Positions 42,762-52,431 of a stretch of DNA of 64,000 nucleotides are shown piece after piece. Where the stretch lies: NCBI GenBank assembly GCA_947166105.1, contig CAMVCZ010000009.1, positions 1-64,000 of the forward strand. The letters run 5' to 3'. Within the stretch, counting starts at the first letter, position 1. Each line of letters starts with the position of its first letter. The position numbers and the translations under genes are program-made. The DNA is from an uncultured Bacteroidales bacterium. Its GTDB lineage: Bacteria > Bacteroidota > Bacteroidia > Bacteroidales > F082. The notes beneath the pieces are model-generated. The model had not been told where the DNA came from. It saw only the letters and a program-made list of their open reading frames with translations, and made no database searches.

Positions 42762-43955
42762 TTAATATAGGAAATTATCATACGGATAGCGAATGGCGTG
42801 CATATCGCGAATTTCCTTGTAGAGCAAATTACGGAATTCCTGATAGTTGTCGCGGTTTTTGGCGGAGATGAAGATGCAGTTTTCGTTCATTTTGGCCATC
42901 CAAGTCTTTTTCAGTTCCTCGTACGATACGTTTCGTTTTGTGGGCGGCGTCAGGTCGTCGGGGTCTTTCTCCTCCCAAGTGTAGGCATCGGTCTTGTTGA
43001 ACACGACGATGGTTTTCTTGTCGGCGCAGCCCAACTCGGCCAAGGTCTGGTTCACAACCTCCATCTGTGCCTCGAAGTCGGGATGCGAGATGTCAACCAC
43101 GTGGAGCAGAATGTCAGATTCTCTTACCTCGTCCAAGGTCGACTTGAACGACTCCACCAAATGGTGCGGCAGCTTTCGGATAAATCCCACAGTGTCAGAC
43201 AAAAGGAACGGCAAATTTTCCACCACCACCTTGCGCACGGTCGTGTCCAAAGTGGCGAAAAGTTTGTTCTCGGTGTAGACCTCCGACTTGCTCAGCAGGT
43301 TCATGATAGTCGACTTTCCTACATTAGTATAGCCCACCAAAGCCACGCGCACCAGCTTGCCGCGATTCTTGCGCTGCACGGTCTTCTGCATGTCGATTTC
43401 CTTGAGTTTCTCCTTCAGCAATGCAATTCTGTCGAGAATCAGTCGGCGGTCGGTCTCGATTTGGGTTTCACCGGGGCCACGCATACCGATACCGCCGCGC
43501 TGGCGTTCCAAGTGGGTCCACATTCGGGTCAGGCGAGGCAGAAGGTATTGGTATTGCGCCAGTTCCACCTGTGCTTTGGCGTGTGCCGTGTGGGCATTGG
43601 AAGCGAAGATGTCGAGGATGAGGCTCGTGCGGTCGAGCACTCGGCACTCCAAGGCCTGCTCCATATTGCGGGCTTGGGTCGCGCTCAGTTCGTCGTCGAT
43701 GACGGCCAATTTGATGTCTTCCGCCTTGATGTATTGGTGGATTTCCTCTAATTTACCTGAGCCTAAATAAGTTACGCTACTCGGATGGTCCATAGCCTGC
43801 ACGAAACGCGCCACTGGCACACCGCCAGCCGTTTCGAGCAAGAATGACAGTTCGTCCAAATATTCCTCCGTGCGCTCGCGGCCTTGCTTCTTCGAGGCCA
43901 CGGCTATCAGTACTGCCCTTTCGGGGATTTTTTCGTATGTTATGAAGTCGCCCAT
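42762..43955 (-). CDS. hflX: Ribosome-associated GTPase HflX
   Basis: A 397-residue GTPase. The N-terminal HflX domain (about 1-190) has YLGSGKLEEIHQYIK and the glycine-rich RQRGGIGMRGPGETQIETDRR linker region. The G domain shows GYTNVGKST (G1), DTVGFI (G3) and NKTD (G4). HflX splits stalled ribosomes. Its ATG overlaps the trpS stop (TAATG), so the two are co-translated. Confidence 0.95.
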   Translation of the reverse strand: MGDFITYEKIPERAVLIAVASKKQGRERTEEYLDELSFLLETAGGVPVARFVQAMDHPSSVTYLGSGKLEEIHQYIKAEDIKLAVIDDELSATQARNMEQALECRVLDRTSLILDIFASNAHTAHAKAQVELAQYQYLLPRLTRMWTHLERQRGGIGMRGPGETQIETDRRLILDRIALLKEKLKEIDMQKTVQRKNRGKLVRVALVGYTNVGKSTIMNLLSKSEVYTENKLFATLDTTVRKVVVENLPFLLSDTVGFIRKLPHHLVESFKSTLDEVRESDILLHVVDISHPDFEAQMEVVNQTLAELGCADKKTIVVFNKTDAYTWEEKDPDDLTPPTKRNVSYEELKKTWMAKMNENCIFISAKNRDNYQEFRNLLYKEIRDMHAIRYPYDNFLY

Positions 43956-44950
43956 TAATACTGCCTAAATCCAATAATCTTCCTAACCTCGTTCAAAGTC
44001 TTCGCTGCGCTTTCGCGGGCCTTTTCGGCACCCATTCGGGCGATGCGGTCGAGGCGTTCCGTGTCGGACGAGAACTCGATGATGCGCTCGCGGATGGGCG
44101 CGACGGTCTTTTCCAAGTCCTCAGCCAACTGTTTCTTCATGTCGCCGTAGCGGATGGAGCAGTCGTTCCATTTCTCATCGAAGTATTTCACCGTTTCCGG
44201 CTCGCTGACGATGTTCATCATCGTGAAGAGGTTTTGGATGACTTCGGGCTTGGGGCTGTTAGGCTCGGTGGGGCCGCTGTCGGTGACGGCGCGCATCACT
44301 TTCTTGCGCATCGTCTTTTCGTCCTCGAAGAGGTAGATGCAGTTGCCGTCGCTCTTGCCCATCTTGCCGCTGCCGTCGAGGCCGGGCACTTTGATGGCGT
44401 CGCCGCCGAAATAATAGTTTTGCGGCTCGGGGAAGAACTCGATGCCGTAGATGTTGTTGAAACGGCGGGCACATTTGCGGGCCATCTCCATATTCTGCTC
44501 TTGGTCTTTGCCCACGGGCACCCATTTGGCGCGGTGCTGGAGGATGTCGGCGGCCATCAAGGTCGGGTAGGTGAACAGGCCTGCGTTCACGTTGTCGGGC
44601 TGTTGGCGGGCCTTTTCCTTGAAGGTGGTCACGCGACCCAACTCGCCGATGTAGGCGTTCATGTTGAAATAGAGGTACAACTCGATGGTCTCTGGCACAT
44701 CACTTTGGATATATATGGTGGCCTTTTCGGGGTCAATGCCGCAGGCCAAATATTCTGCCAAGATGGTGCGAGCCGATTTCTGTATGTTTTCGGGCTTGGG
44801 GTGCGTGGTCAGCGAGTGCCAGTCGGCGATGAAGAAATAACAGTTGTAGTCTTCCTGCATTTTCACGAAGCTGCGCACGGCACCGTAATAATTGCCGAGG
44901 TGAAGGTTTCCGGTGGGGCGGATGCCGCTCAAAACGATGTCCTTATTCAT
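43955..44950 (-). CDS. trpS: Tryptophan-tRNA ligase
   Basis: A 331-residue class I synthetase with the HIGH-like GNLHLGNYYGAV and the KMSKS-like GKMGKSDGNCIY. The middle AWVPVGKDQEQNMEMAR-type block (here KWVPVGKDQEQ) is typical. Charges tRNA-Trp. It is preceded by a TATTTTTG box 46 bp upstream and coupled to hflX. Confidence 0.96.
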   Translation of the reverse strand: MNKDIVLSGIRPTGNLHLGNYYGAVRSFVKMQEDYNCYFFIADWHSLTTHPKPENIQKSARTILAEYLACGIDPEKATIYIQSDVPETIELYLYFNMNAYIGELGRVTTFKEKARQQPDNVNAGLFTYPTLMAADILQHRAKWVPVGKDQEQNMEMARKCARRFNNIYGIEFFPEPQNYYFGGDAIKVPGLDGSGKMGKSDGNCIYLFEDEKTMRKKVMRAVTDSGPTEPNSPKPEVIQNLFTMMNIVSEPETVKYFDEKWNDCSIRYGDMKKQLAEDLEKTVAPIRERIIEFSSDTERLDRIARMGAEKARESAAKTLNEVRKIIGFRQY

Positions 44951-44996
44951 TGTTTAATTGTTGACTGTTGAAGGGTTGAATTGTTGTTTGAGGGTG

Positions 44997-45004
44997 CAAA
45001 AATA
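44997..45004 (-). promoter_or_regulatory. -7 box (TATTTTTG) for trpS-hflX
   Basis: TAnnTTTG match on the reverse strand, 46 bp ahead of the trpS ATG. Confidence 0.5.
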
Positions 45005-45026
45005 GGAAAAAAAACGAAGTCAGAAC

Positions 45027-45060
45027 AAAAAAGCCCGTCCCATTGCGAGACAGGCTTTCT
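45027..45060 (-). terminator. Intrinsic terminator after T9SS cargo operon
   Basis: Reverse strand: AAAGCCTGTC / GACGGGCTTT stem with a 9-nt loop followed by TTTT. The loop TCGCAATGG and flanks match the terminator at 53656-53688, showing a shared terminator family. Confidence 0.8.
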
Positions 45061-45081
45061 TGGTTCGGTTTTAAACCACGA

Positions 45082-47754
45082 TTAACGCACCACAAATTTC
45101 CGCGTCGCTTCGCCTACGGTAATGAAATACATGCCTTGAGGCAACGATGAAACATCAATCTGTTGGTTTTCAGCGTTAATATTGCCAGAAAGGACGGTTT
45201 GGCCCATGAGGTTGGCAATTTGGAATTCGGAATGATGAATGCGGAATGCGGAATGATGAACGGTAAGAACGCCGTTTGTAGGATTAGGATAAACCGTAAG
45301 GGTCCCTGAGCTTGTCGAAGGGCCATCTTCTTCCACACCGTGTACCTCAGAATAAATCGCGTCGCAGTCCTCGTCGCCGGGTTTGAAGACCAGTTCGTTC
45401 TCAATCCAATAGCAGCGCAAGCCTTCCACACGGATGCCGTCACCGTTGTCCATCAGCCTTTCGGGGAAGAAACTGGTGAGATGGCCGATGCCGCTCACTA
45501 TGTAGCCGCTGAAGATGTCGTCAGGGTCGCTGACATGCAGCATCGGATAGTTTCTGCCCTCGTGTTCAATGTAATCCACGCCATCCACATGCATGGTAAG
45601 GATTTCCGTGCCGACAAAAATGTTCCAACTGTCGCCCACTTCGGCTCCAAAGTCGTACAGCACGGTAAACTCTTCCAAAGTCTTGTTCCACCAATATACC
45701 TTGCCGTCGCGCATATAGACATACTCGCGTGTCACATCCTCTCGCAATCCCTTGTCATAAAGCGTGTTGATTTTCACAAGGATATGCGAAGGCTCATCGC
45801 CGACAACGGTGTCGCCTGCCTGATACATGTATTGGTAGGTGATGCTGCCATTGTCGTTTTGGATTTCGTAGTACCATTCGGGGCTTAAAGGGAAACCCAT
45901 AAGACCCTGATCAATGGTGACGAAAGACCTGAAATCGCCTATCGAAGTGTGATAGATAAGATAAGTGTCTGCGCCCCAATCTCTTGTTCTTCTTCCATTG
46001 AAACTAACCGTACATCTCATATAGTCGTTATAGTTCTGCAAAGTGTAGGGAAGCGGATATTGTGGCGTGATTTCCAAATAGTTTGTGTTCTCCTCTTCGA
46101 TGCCATAGATGGTTATCGGGCGCGAAATCTCTGCGTTGATGAGCGAGAAGGTCTGTGATGGCTCGTTGAGATAAAGCTCGGCCATGTAGGGAACGACGAC
46201 CAGTCCAAAATTAACCAGATTTTCATTAATCATCAGCGTCACGATTCTATCGCCTTCAGTAGTGGAGATGTTTACGTATGAAATGATTTGGTCGCGTTGT
46301 TTCGCGGGAGGGATAATCATCGGTTCCAATCTGACGACGACTTGTGTGCTTTGGTTGGGCTGCAATTCAATTGGCAGTATGTCCTCGATAGGTAGATACT
46401 CGGTGCCGTCATGATAAAGGACATGGATGAACTCTTCGTCATCGTTGGTGATGCTTGTGATGGTGACGGTATTTGAGATTTCATTGTGTATGACAAACAC
46501 TTGATCATCAGGGAAATAATCTGTATACCACAGCGTATCAGGCGTAATCGTTAATTCGCCGCTGCTGGGTGTTAGGCCTCCGACAATATGAACATACGGG
46601 TTACTTCCTTGACCCAAGGAACTACTGCTATAAATGTTGACATTAGTGGTGTTTTCAGGAAAATCGACCAAGGTAACGACTATATGAAGTGACTCGTGGG
46701 GCGGAATTACGTATGGAAGACTATGCGAGGGCACCAGTTCAAGATAGTCAGTGCCGTCTTCATAAAGCTCATAGATTGTGATACTATCCAAGGCATTGGT
46801 GTTATACAAGTAGAAGTCCTGGGTCAAAGGGGAGTTTTCGTCGAAAGTAAGTCCCTGCATAGGCATCCACAACAATCCCTCGTCCCACGCTTCCTCGTTG
46901 ACCCTGACAGTGACTTGTCTGTAGCCAATCGAGGTCGCCACATTGACGTAGTAGGTGAGATAACCTTTGTATCCAATTCCGTTCACATACACTTCCACGT
47001 TCATGGTTTCATTGGGCTGCAAAGTGCGGGGCAGACCTTGACCAGAGAGAAGCACCACATTGTCATCAGGTTCCACATTGATGGATGAAATGGTGACAGC
47101 CGCGTCGGTTTGGTTGCTGATGGTGAAAGTCTGTGGCACCCAAGGCTCTTCAAAAGTCAGTATATCGGGTGAAATGACCAAACCGTCTTGCTGTATAGTC
47201 CCTTCAATTTGGATGTCATCAATGCAAATGGCAGATTGTCCAGAACAATAGTGGTGACGAATAGCAACATAGACCTCCTGACCAGTATAAGCGGAAAGGT
47301 CAACGGTATAGTTGTACCAGTTGCCCTGACGGTTTCCCGCATCTTTGGCGGCTATGGTCCATTCCGACAAGAGCGTGAAAGCCAACGGGTCATTGTTGAC
47401 TGTAGTTGAGATGGATACCCCAAAATGCTCGGCAGGGTAGATTTCATCCAAAGCACAAGCATAGAAACGGATAACGGGCCAGTCTTCACTCAAAACCAAT
47501 CGTGGAGAAACAAGATACTCATTTGGTGTAAGAGGTTCGCCCGTGGCATAGTCCTTGGAATAAGCCATCACCATCCCGTTGGAATTGTGGCCCATACCGC
47601 CAATAGAAGGTTCCCAACAATGGCCGTCGCCATCGCCATCGAGTGTGGTCCAGCCTTGAAGGGTGCCGTCTTCAAAGTCGTAATGGAGGCTTTGCGCCAC
47701 GCCACCAAGAGTGAAAGTGGCAAAAATCGCTAAAGTTAATGCTAATCTTTTCAT
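45082..47754 (-). CDS. T9SS cargo protein with cleaved-adhesin domain
   Basis: An 890-residue surface protein. Signal peptide (LALTLAIFATFTLGGVAQ); gingipain-type cleaved-adhesin / choice-of-anchor J domain (about 20-185, SLHYDFEDGTLQGWTTLDGD to AICIDDIQIEG); three or four Ig-like repeats of about 110 residues (each starting like LVISPDILTFEEPWVPQTFT); a module shared with its neighbour (QYMYQAGDTVVGDEPSHILV); and a T9SS sorting domain ending FVVR. ATG 47754 gives a proper signal peptide. The region just before the sorting domain and its strand loop contain inserted repeat DNA. Confidence 0.85.
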   Translation of the reverse strand: MKRLALTLAIFATFTLGGVAQSLHYDFEDGTLQGWTTLDGDGDGHCWEPSIGGMGHNSNGMVMAYSKDYATGEPLTPNEYLVSPRLVLSEDWPVIRFYACALDEIYPAEHFGVSISTTVNNDPLAFTLLSEWTIAAKDAGNRQGNWYNYTVDLSAYTGQEVYVAIRHHYCSGQSAICIDDIQIEGTIQQDGLVISPDILTFEEPWVPQTFTISNQTDAAVTISSINVEPDDNVVLLSGQGLPRTLQPNETMNVEVYVNGIGYKGYLTYYVNVATSIGYRQVTVRVNEEAWDEGLLWMPMQGLTFDENSPLTQDFYLYNTNALDSITIYELYEDGTDYLELVPSHSLPYVIPPHESLHIVVTLVDFPENTTNVNIYSSSSLGQGSNPYVHIVGGLTPSSGELTITPDTLWYTDYFPDDQVFVIHNEISNTVTITSITNDDEEFIHVLYHDGTEYLPIEDILPIELQPNQSTQVVVRLEPMIIPPAKQRDQIISYVNISTTEGDRIVTLMINENLVNFGLVVVPYMAELYLNEPSQTFSLINAEISRPITIYGIEEENTNYLEITPQYPLPYTLQNYNDYMRCTVSFNGRRTRDWGADTYLIYHTSIGDFRSFVTIDQGLMGFPLSPEWYYEIQNDNGSITYQYMYQAGDTVVGDEPSHILVKINTLYDKGLREDVTREYVYMRDGKVYWWNKTLEEFTVLYDFGAEVGDSWNIFVGTEILTMHVDGVDYIEHEGRNYPMLHVSDPDDIFSGYIVSGIGHLTSFFPERLMDNGDGIRVEGLRCYWIENELVFKPGDEDCDAIYSEVHGVEEDGPSTSSGTLTVYPNPTNGVLTVHHSAFRIHHSEFQIANLMGQTVLSGNINAENQQIDVSSLPQGMYFITVGEATRKFVVR
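45229..45262. repeat. GGAATGMGGAAT repeat inside a sorting domain
   Basis: Units of GGAATGATGAATGCGGAATG type, translated on the reverse strand as HHSAFRIHHSEFQI inside the T9SS sorting domain. The same sequence type fills the gap upstream of acpP (27090-27125). Confidence 0.8.
45301..45324. repeat. Palindromic repeat, TTCGACARGCTCA family, copy B
   Basis: Reverse strand core TTCGACAAGCTCA with arms GGCCC / GGGACC. Translated as GPSTSSG just before the sorting domain. A decayed copy (GTCGAAGGGCC at 48025-48035) is at the equivalent place of the neighbouring paralogue. Confidence 0.75.
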
Positions 47755-47789
47755 AGTTGTATGTTTTTGATTGTTATCTTTTACCACGA

Positions 47790-50700
47790 TTATCGCACCA
47801 CAAATTTCCGCGTCTCGCCTGCAAAGGTAATGAAATACATACCTTGAGGCAATGATGAAACGTCAATCTGTTGGTTTTCATCCGTGATTTTACCCGTCAA
47901 TAGGGTTTGGCCCATTACGTTGGTGATACGATACGTTTGGTCGTGTAGAGACGTTGCGCGCAACGTCTGTACAAATAAGGTACCGTCAGTCGGATTAGGA
48001 TAAATCACCAATTCCGTCAAAGGAGTCGAAGGGCCATCTTCTTCCACACCGTGTACCTCTGAATAAATCGCGTCGCAGTCCTCGTCGCCGGGTTTGAACA
48101 CCAATTCGTCCTCAATCCAGTAGCAGCGCAGGCCTTCCACACGCAAGCCGTCGCCGTTGTCCATCAGCCTTTCGGGGAAGAAACTCGTCAGATGGCCGAT
48201 GCCGCACACGATGTCGCCGCTGAAGTAGTCGTCCGCGTCGCTGACGTGCAGCACCCTATAGGTTTTGCCTTCGTATTCAATGTTCTCTACCGCATCCACA
48301 TGCATCACAAGGCTTTCGTTGCCAACCTTGATTTCCCACTCGTCGCCTTCATGGGCACCAAAGTCGTACAGCACGGTAAACTCTTCCAAGGTCTTGTTCC
48401 ACCAATACACCTTGCCGTCGCGCATATAGACATACTCGCGTGTCACATCCTCTCGCACTCCCTTGTCGTAAAGCGTGTTGATTTTCACAAGGATATGCGA
48501 AGGCTCATCGCCGACAACGGTGTCGCCTGCCTGATACATGTATTGGTAGGTGATGCTGCCGTTCTCGTTCTCGATTTCGTAGTACCATTCCGAAGGGAAA
48601 GCAATCACATTGGGAATGTCGTTGGCATTGGGGATGCTTTTCCAGTATTGGCTGTTGCCATAGAAATACAGATGATTGTCATAGCCTTTGGAGAGAAAAC
48701 CGTCTTCGCCGCCGGGAATAGGCTCCTCAACGGGAAGGTTCTCTATGGTGTTGTAGAAATGCTCGCCGTGGTCCAAGGAATAGGCCAAAACCGCGTTGTT
48801 ATACATGCTCATTGCGGTCTTGTAAACAATGCCGTTGTCGGCAATGGCCACACGATTTGCCCATAAGGCATAGAACCCTGGCACATGCTCGAAACCCGAA
48901 AAATCGCCTCCGAAATTAACGCCGCAAACTATGTTGCCCTCGGGGTCAAACGCCATGTCTTTCACGCCAATATTCTCAAAGGCAGCAATTTCCCAGTTCT
49001 GCATATCGGAGAGGGTGGAATGATACACGCCGATGTTAGGCCCGATGTAGTACCAAACACTGACATACACATCGCCGTTTTCGCTGACGAGGAGATCGCT
49101 GATTTCTTGGTGTTCTTCCATGAATTCAAGGCCTGAAAAGCCCCAAGTCTCACCACCGTCAAGCGTCCAAAAGATTTCCCTGTTTTGAGTCCATCCCACA
49201 ACGATGTCATTGGTTGCAGCATACAGACCTGCTACACTTATCAAACCACACGAGGATATTTGGTTGGTTTGTTGCCATGTGTCGCCGTTGTCATCAGAAT
49301 ACATGACCGTCATCGTATTATTATTGAAAACAAAAATCCTTCCTTCATTGCTGATGGTAAAACTTCCAACACTGCCGTCAAACACAGTTTCCCATGTCTC
49401 GCCATCGTCTTGCGAACGAACCAATGTGGAAGGATAGACCTCTGTATTTCTACAGAACAGGTCTCCTTGTGCGTTTGCACCTAAAAGTATTCCAGGGAGG
49501 TTGAGGGGCTTCCAAAGGCTATGCGCCACATTGCCGCCGTTTGAAAGGCCTCCGGCGATAAAGAAGAAATAGCCGCTTCCTTCGCCTTCGGAACTGCGAC
49601 AATAGGCATGTGTCACGACTTGCTCTTCAGGGAAATTGACCAAAGTGACCGCCACCTCAAGAAAGCCACCCGCCGGAATTTCGTAAGGCAGGCTGTGCGC
49701 AGGCAGCATTTCAAGATAGTTGGTGCCGTATTCGCGAATCTCATAAACCGTGATGCTTTGCAGGGCATTGGTGTTTTGCAGGTAGAAGGATTGCGTCAAA
49801 GGGGTGTTTTCATCGAAAGTAATCCCTTGCATAGGTATATATTGCAGACCTTCGTCCCAGATTTCTTCGTTAACCTTGACGATGACATGCCTGTTGCCAA
49901 TCGAAGTGGCTATGGTGACGTTGTAATTGTTATAGCCTTTGTATCCGATAGTGTTCACTTCCACTGTCACATTCATGGTTTCGTTGGGCTGCAAAGTGCG
50001 GGGCAGACCTTCAAAGGAGAGTAGCACCACATTGTCGTCAGGTTGCACGTTGATGGATGAAATGGTAACGGCATTGTTGGTTTGGTTGCTAATCGTGAAA
50101 ACTTGCGGCACGGCAGGCTCGTTAAAAGTCAGCACGGTAGGTGTAACTACCAAATCGTTCTGTTGCCCTGTATTCACGATATAGCACTCATTATACCCTG
50201 GAGTGGTATTCTGCCAAATCAGGTCACCGTCCTCGTAATAGCAAAGAAGGTCGGTCGAACCCCCATCCAAAAACCGCGAACCCGAATCGATTATCCCGTA
50301 AAGGCTACCAATACCTTCAATCCATACTTCCTGTTCACCCCATGGATATTCCAACACAATTTGTTGTCTCGGCTCGCCATTAACGAGGATCTCATTGGTT
50401 TCGATGACAAACATCCAGTTGGGATAAAACCCATTGCCGCTCATGATAATGGTATCTCCGACTTCCATTGAGAAATCATAAAGAATCTCATAGTAAGCAG
50501 AGCCGTCTCTACGATAGAGAACTTGTTTGTCTTCGGTTTCTCTGATAACGCCACAAACGCTCCAACCTGTAAGGTTTTCATTTCTTGTGGTGTACATCAC
50601 TTTGTACGACATGCCATCCACCAGCGTATCACCCTCGATTTTGTAGATGTCGGTGTACTTGTGCTGTGGCTCCGGCGGACTCCAGGGATAAGAGAACAAC

Positions 50701-50810
50701 ACATTCCATTGTTTTCCGTCCTCGACGATAGGATGATAGTCTTGTGCTTTCATTGTCATCCCGCCCATCATCATCAGGGCAATCACTGCAATAAATCTAA
50801 TGTTTTTCAT
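47790..50810 (-). CDS. T9SS cargo protein with Asp-box beta-propeller
   Basis: A 1006-residue surface protein. Signal peptide (MMGGMTMKAQ end), an N-terminal module of about 190 residues (YKVMYTTRNENLTG...), two Ig-like repeats like those of the next gene, then a sialidase/BNR-type propeller at about 430-740 with Asp-box motifs (SQDDGETWETVF, SDDNGDTWQQT, TLDGGETWGF), the shared module, and a sorting domain ending FVVR. Asp boxes alone do not show sialidase activity, and the catalytic Arg triad was not identified. It lies 35 bp upstream of its paralogue, so one operon. Confidence 0.85.
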   Translation of the reverse strand: MKNIRFIAVIALMMMGGMTMKAQDYHPIVEDGKQWNVLFSYPWSPPEPQHKYTDIYKIEGDTLVDGMSYKVMYTTRNENLTGWSVCGVIRETEDKQVLYRRDGSAYYEILYDFSMEVGDTIIMSGNGFYPNWMFVIETNEILVNGEPRQQIVLEYPWGEQEVWIEGIGSLYGIIDSGSRFLDGGSTDLLCYYEDGDLIWQNTTPGYNECYIVNTGQQNDLVVTPTVLTFNEPAVPQVFTISNQTNNAVTISSINVQPDDNVVLLSFEGLPRTLQPNETMNVTVEVNTIGYKGYNNYNVTIATSIGNRHVIVKVNEEIWDEGLQYIPMQGITFDENTPLTQSFYLQNTNALQSITVYEIREYGTNYLEMLPAHSLPYEIPAGGFLEVAVTLVNFPEEQVVTHAYCRSSEGEGSGYFFFIAGGLSNGGNVAHSLWKPLNLPGILLGANAQGDLFCRNTEVYPSTLVRSQDDGETWETVFDGSVGSFTISNEGRIFVFNNNTMTVMYSDDNGDTWQQTNQISSCGLISVAGLYAATNDIVVGWTQNREIFWTLDGGETWGFSGLEFMEEHQEISDLLVSENGDVYVSVWYYIGPNIGVYHSTLSDMQNWEIAAFENIGVKDMAFDPEGNIVCGVNFGGDFSGFEHVPGFYALWANRVAIADNGIVYKTAMSMYNNAVLAYSLDHGEHFYNTIENLPVEEPIPGGEDGFLSKGYDNHLYFYGNSQYWKSIPNANDIPNVIAFPSEWYYEIENENGSITYQYMYQAGDTVVGDEPSHILVKINTLYDKGVREDVTREYVYMRDGKVYWWNKTLEEFTVLYDFGAHEGDEWEIKVGNESLVMHVDAVENIEYEGKTYRVLHVSDADDYFSGDIVCGIGHLTSFFPERLMDNGDGLRVEGLRCYWIEDELVFKPGDEDCDAIYSEVHGVEEDGPSTPLTELVIYPNPTDGTLFVQTLRATSLHDQTYRITNVMGQTLLTGKITDENQQIDVSSLPQGMYFITFAGETRKFVVR
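47945..47972. repeat. GTAGAGACGTTGC palindrome inside a sorting domain
   Basis: A 28-bp palindrome, GTAGAGACGTTGCG / CGCAACGTCTGTAC with one mismatch, translated on the reverse strand as part of VQTLRATSLHDQ in the T9SS sorting domain. It occupies the same strand-loop position where the paralogue has the GGAATGCGGAAT repeat. Confidence 0.8.
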
Positions 50811-50856
50811 AGCTGTAAGTATTTAATTGTTAATTAATTGATTTCGTTTTTTTAAC

Positions 50857-50935
50857 TACGGATTTTACGGATTATACAAATTCCATTTTGATGAATATTT
50901 CCGTCAAATCCGTGTAATCCTTAGTTTCTCATACA
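50857..50935. repeat. Inverted repeat of ACGGATTTKACGG units
   Basis: CTACGGATTTTACGGATTAT on one side and AATCCGTGTAATCCTTAG on the other form diverged inverted arms around an AT-rich middle, in the gap between the TPR regulator and the cargo operon. Possibly a structured intergenic repeat or weak terminator. Confidence 0.5.
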
Positions 50936-52401
50936 GCATTCACGATTTCCTCAAAGGTGCGGTTATCATCCCCGAGGTCCATCTTCATTTGTTTTATTCG
51001 GGTTTTGCGTTTGTAGTAAGAGTCGGTCTGCGTGTCCAACAGGATGGAAATCACTTGGTTGGAGAAGCCGTTTTTCGAGAGGCAGCAGATGCGCACGTCC
51101 CACTTGCCGAGTTTGGGGTAGAGTTGCAACAGCCGCTGCGAGAAGCCGTCGAAGACCAAGTCGGTGAGGCTGATGAAGTCGTTCCAGTCGTTGTCGGTCA
51201 GCTCGAAGTTGAGCGAGTCGTTGTTCACTTCTTCCGTGAGGGCTTGCGCAGTGGTCATAATCTTGTTTCGCGTCAGGATTTTCTGGATCGACATCAAATC
51301 CTTCGGCGGGAGGGTCTGCTGCTGACGGCGTAGTTCATCGTTGGTGCGGATAAGGTTCTCCATGTCGCTCACCAACTCGTGGATGCGGTTTTGGTCGCGC
51401 TCCACCTGCCGCCCGAAGTGCTCCATCTCCAACTTGTGGTCGCTGATTTTCTTCCTCACAATCAAGAGGATGACGAGCAAGGCAATCACCGCCAAGGCGA
51501 TAATCAAATAGAGTTTCAGGTCGCGGGTGCGATGCAGGCTCTCCAACTCGCTTTGCTGCGCCTTCAATTCATATTCCGACTTGATTCTTTGGATGTTCTC
51601 GTTGGAATGTTCAGCGTCGGCTTGTATCATGCTCGCGGCAAACTGCTCGTGGTATTTCACCGCCTGTTGGTAGTTGCCTTCGCTGTAGGCAATGGCATAA
51701 AGCGTTTGATAGACAGACATTTTCAGTCCGGCGCGCTCGCTGCGTAACGCCTTGTCAAGAAACGACTTCGCCTTTTCGTTTTCGCGTGTGTAATAATAGA
51801 GGATGCCCAAGGTCATGTTGGCGATGTCGGTATCGTTGTCGCCGAGGCCGATTTCCAAGGCTTGGTTGACGCTTTCGATGCCTTTGGCGAAGTTGCCCGT
51901 TTCCATGTAGTAGTCGCGGCCCATTTCGAGATAGAGGTCAGCGAGCATAGCTTGGTCATTGATGAAGGTGGCAACACGGAAAGCCGAGTCGTAGTATTGC
52001 TTGGCTTGGGTGTATTGCTCCTGCGCCCTCACCGCCCGACCGCTGTTGCGGTAGGCGTTCATCATGCCCGTGGAGTCGGCGACTTGCTTAAAGCAATTCA
52101 AAGCCTGCTGGTGTTGCTTGAAGGCCTCCTCGAAAAGGCCGTGCTTGAGGTACATGGCGCCGAGGTTGTCGCAAAGTTGGCCTTCCAATTGGACGGTTTC
52201 GGCAGTCTTGTCGGAACGCTGCACGAGTGCCAGTCCTTGCAGAAACTTCTCGGCGGCCTCTTCGGAGCGGCGTTGCTCACGCAGTTCTACACCTTCTTTA
52301 TAGAGAGCTTGCGCTTGTTCCATGCGCTTCGTCGGGCTGTCGCAAGCGGTCAGCGCGAAGGCTGCCGTGATTAGGATGAGTGATTTTAAATGCGTCTTCA
52401 T
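50929..52401 (-). CDS. TPR lipoprotein with transmembrane helix and C-terminal HTH-like domain
   Basis: A 490-residue protein. Signal peptide with lipobox (AAFALTACDSP), about seven tetratricopeptide repeats (about 25-300), one transmembrane helix (LYLIIALAVIALLVILLIV, about 305-325), a coiled coil (HFGRQVERDQNRIHELVSDMENL) and a LuxR-like helical end (LSKNGFSNQVISILLDTQTDSYYKRKTRIKQ). This TPR-TM-HTH layout is a common Bacteroidota class of membrane-bound regulators of unknown signal. ATG 52401 is preferred to 52608 because it gives the lipoprotein signal and follows a TATTTTTG box by 22 bp. Confidence 0.78.
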   Translation of the reverse strand: MKTHLKSLILITAAFALTACDSPTKRMEQAQALYKEGVELREQRRSEEAAEKFLQGLALVQRSDKTAETVQLEGQLCDNLGAMYLKHGLFEEAFKQHQQALNCFKQVADSTGMMNAYRNSGRAVRAQEQYTQAKQYYDSAFRVATFINDQAMLADLYLEMGRDYYMETGNFAKGIESVNQALEIGLGDNDTDIANMTLGILYYYTRENEKAKSFLDKALRSERAGLKMSVYQTLYAIAYSEGNYQQAVKYHEQFAASMIQADAEHSNENIQRIKSEYELKAQQSELESLHRTRDLKLYLIIALAVIALLVILLIVRKKISDHKLEMEHFGRQVERDQNRIHELVSDMENLIRTNDELRRQQQTLPPKDLMSIQKILTRNKIMTTAQALTEEVNNDSLNFELTDNDWNDFISLTDLVFDGFSQRLLQLYPKLGKWDVRICCLSKNGFSNQVISILLDTQTDSYYKRKTRIKQMKMDLGDDNRTFEEIVNAV

Positions 52402-52423
52402 GACATTTTCGTTTTTGACTTCG

Positions 52424-52431
52424 CAAAAATA
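52424..52431 (-). promoter_or_regulatory. -7 box (TATTTTTG) for TPR regulator
   Basis: TAnnTTTG match on the reverse strand, 22 bp ahead of ATG 52401; excludes the longer frame. Confidence 0.55.
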
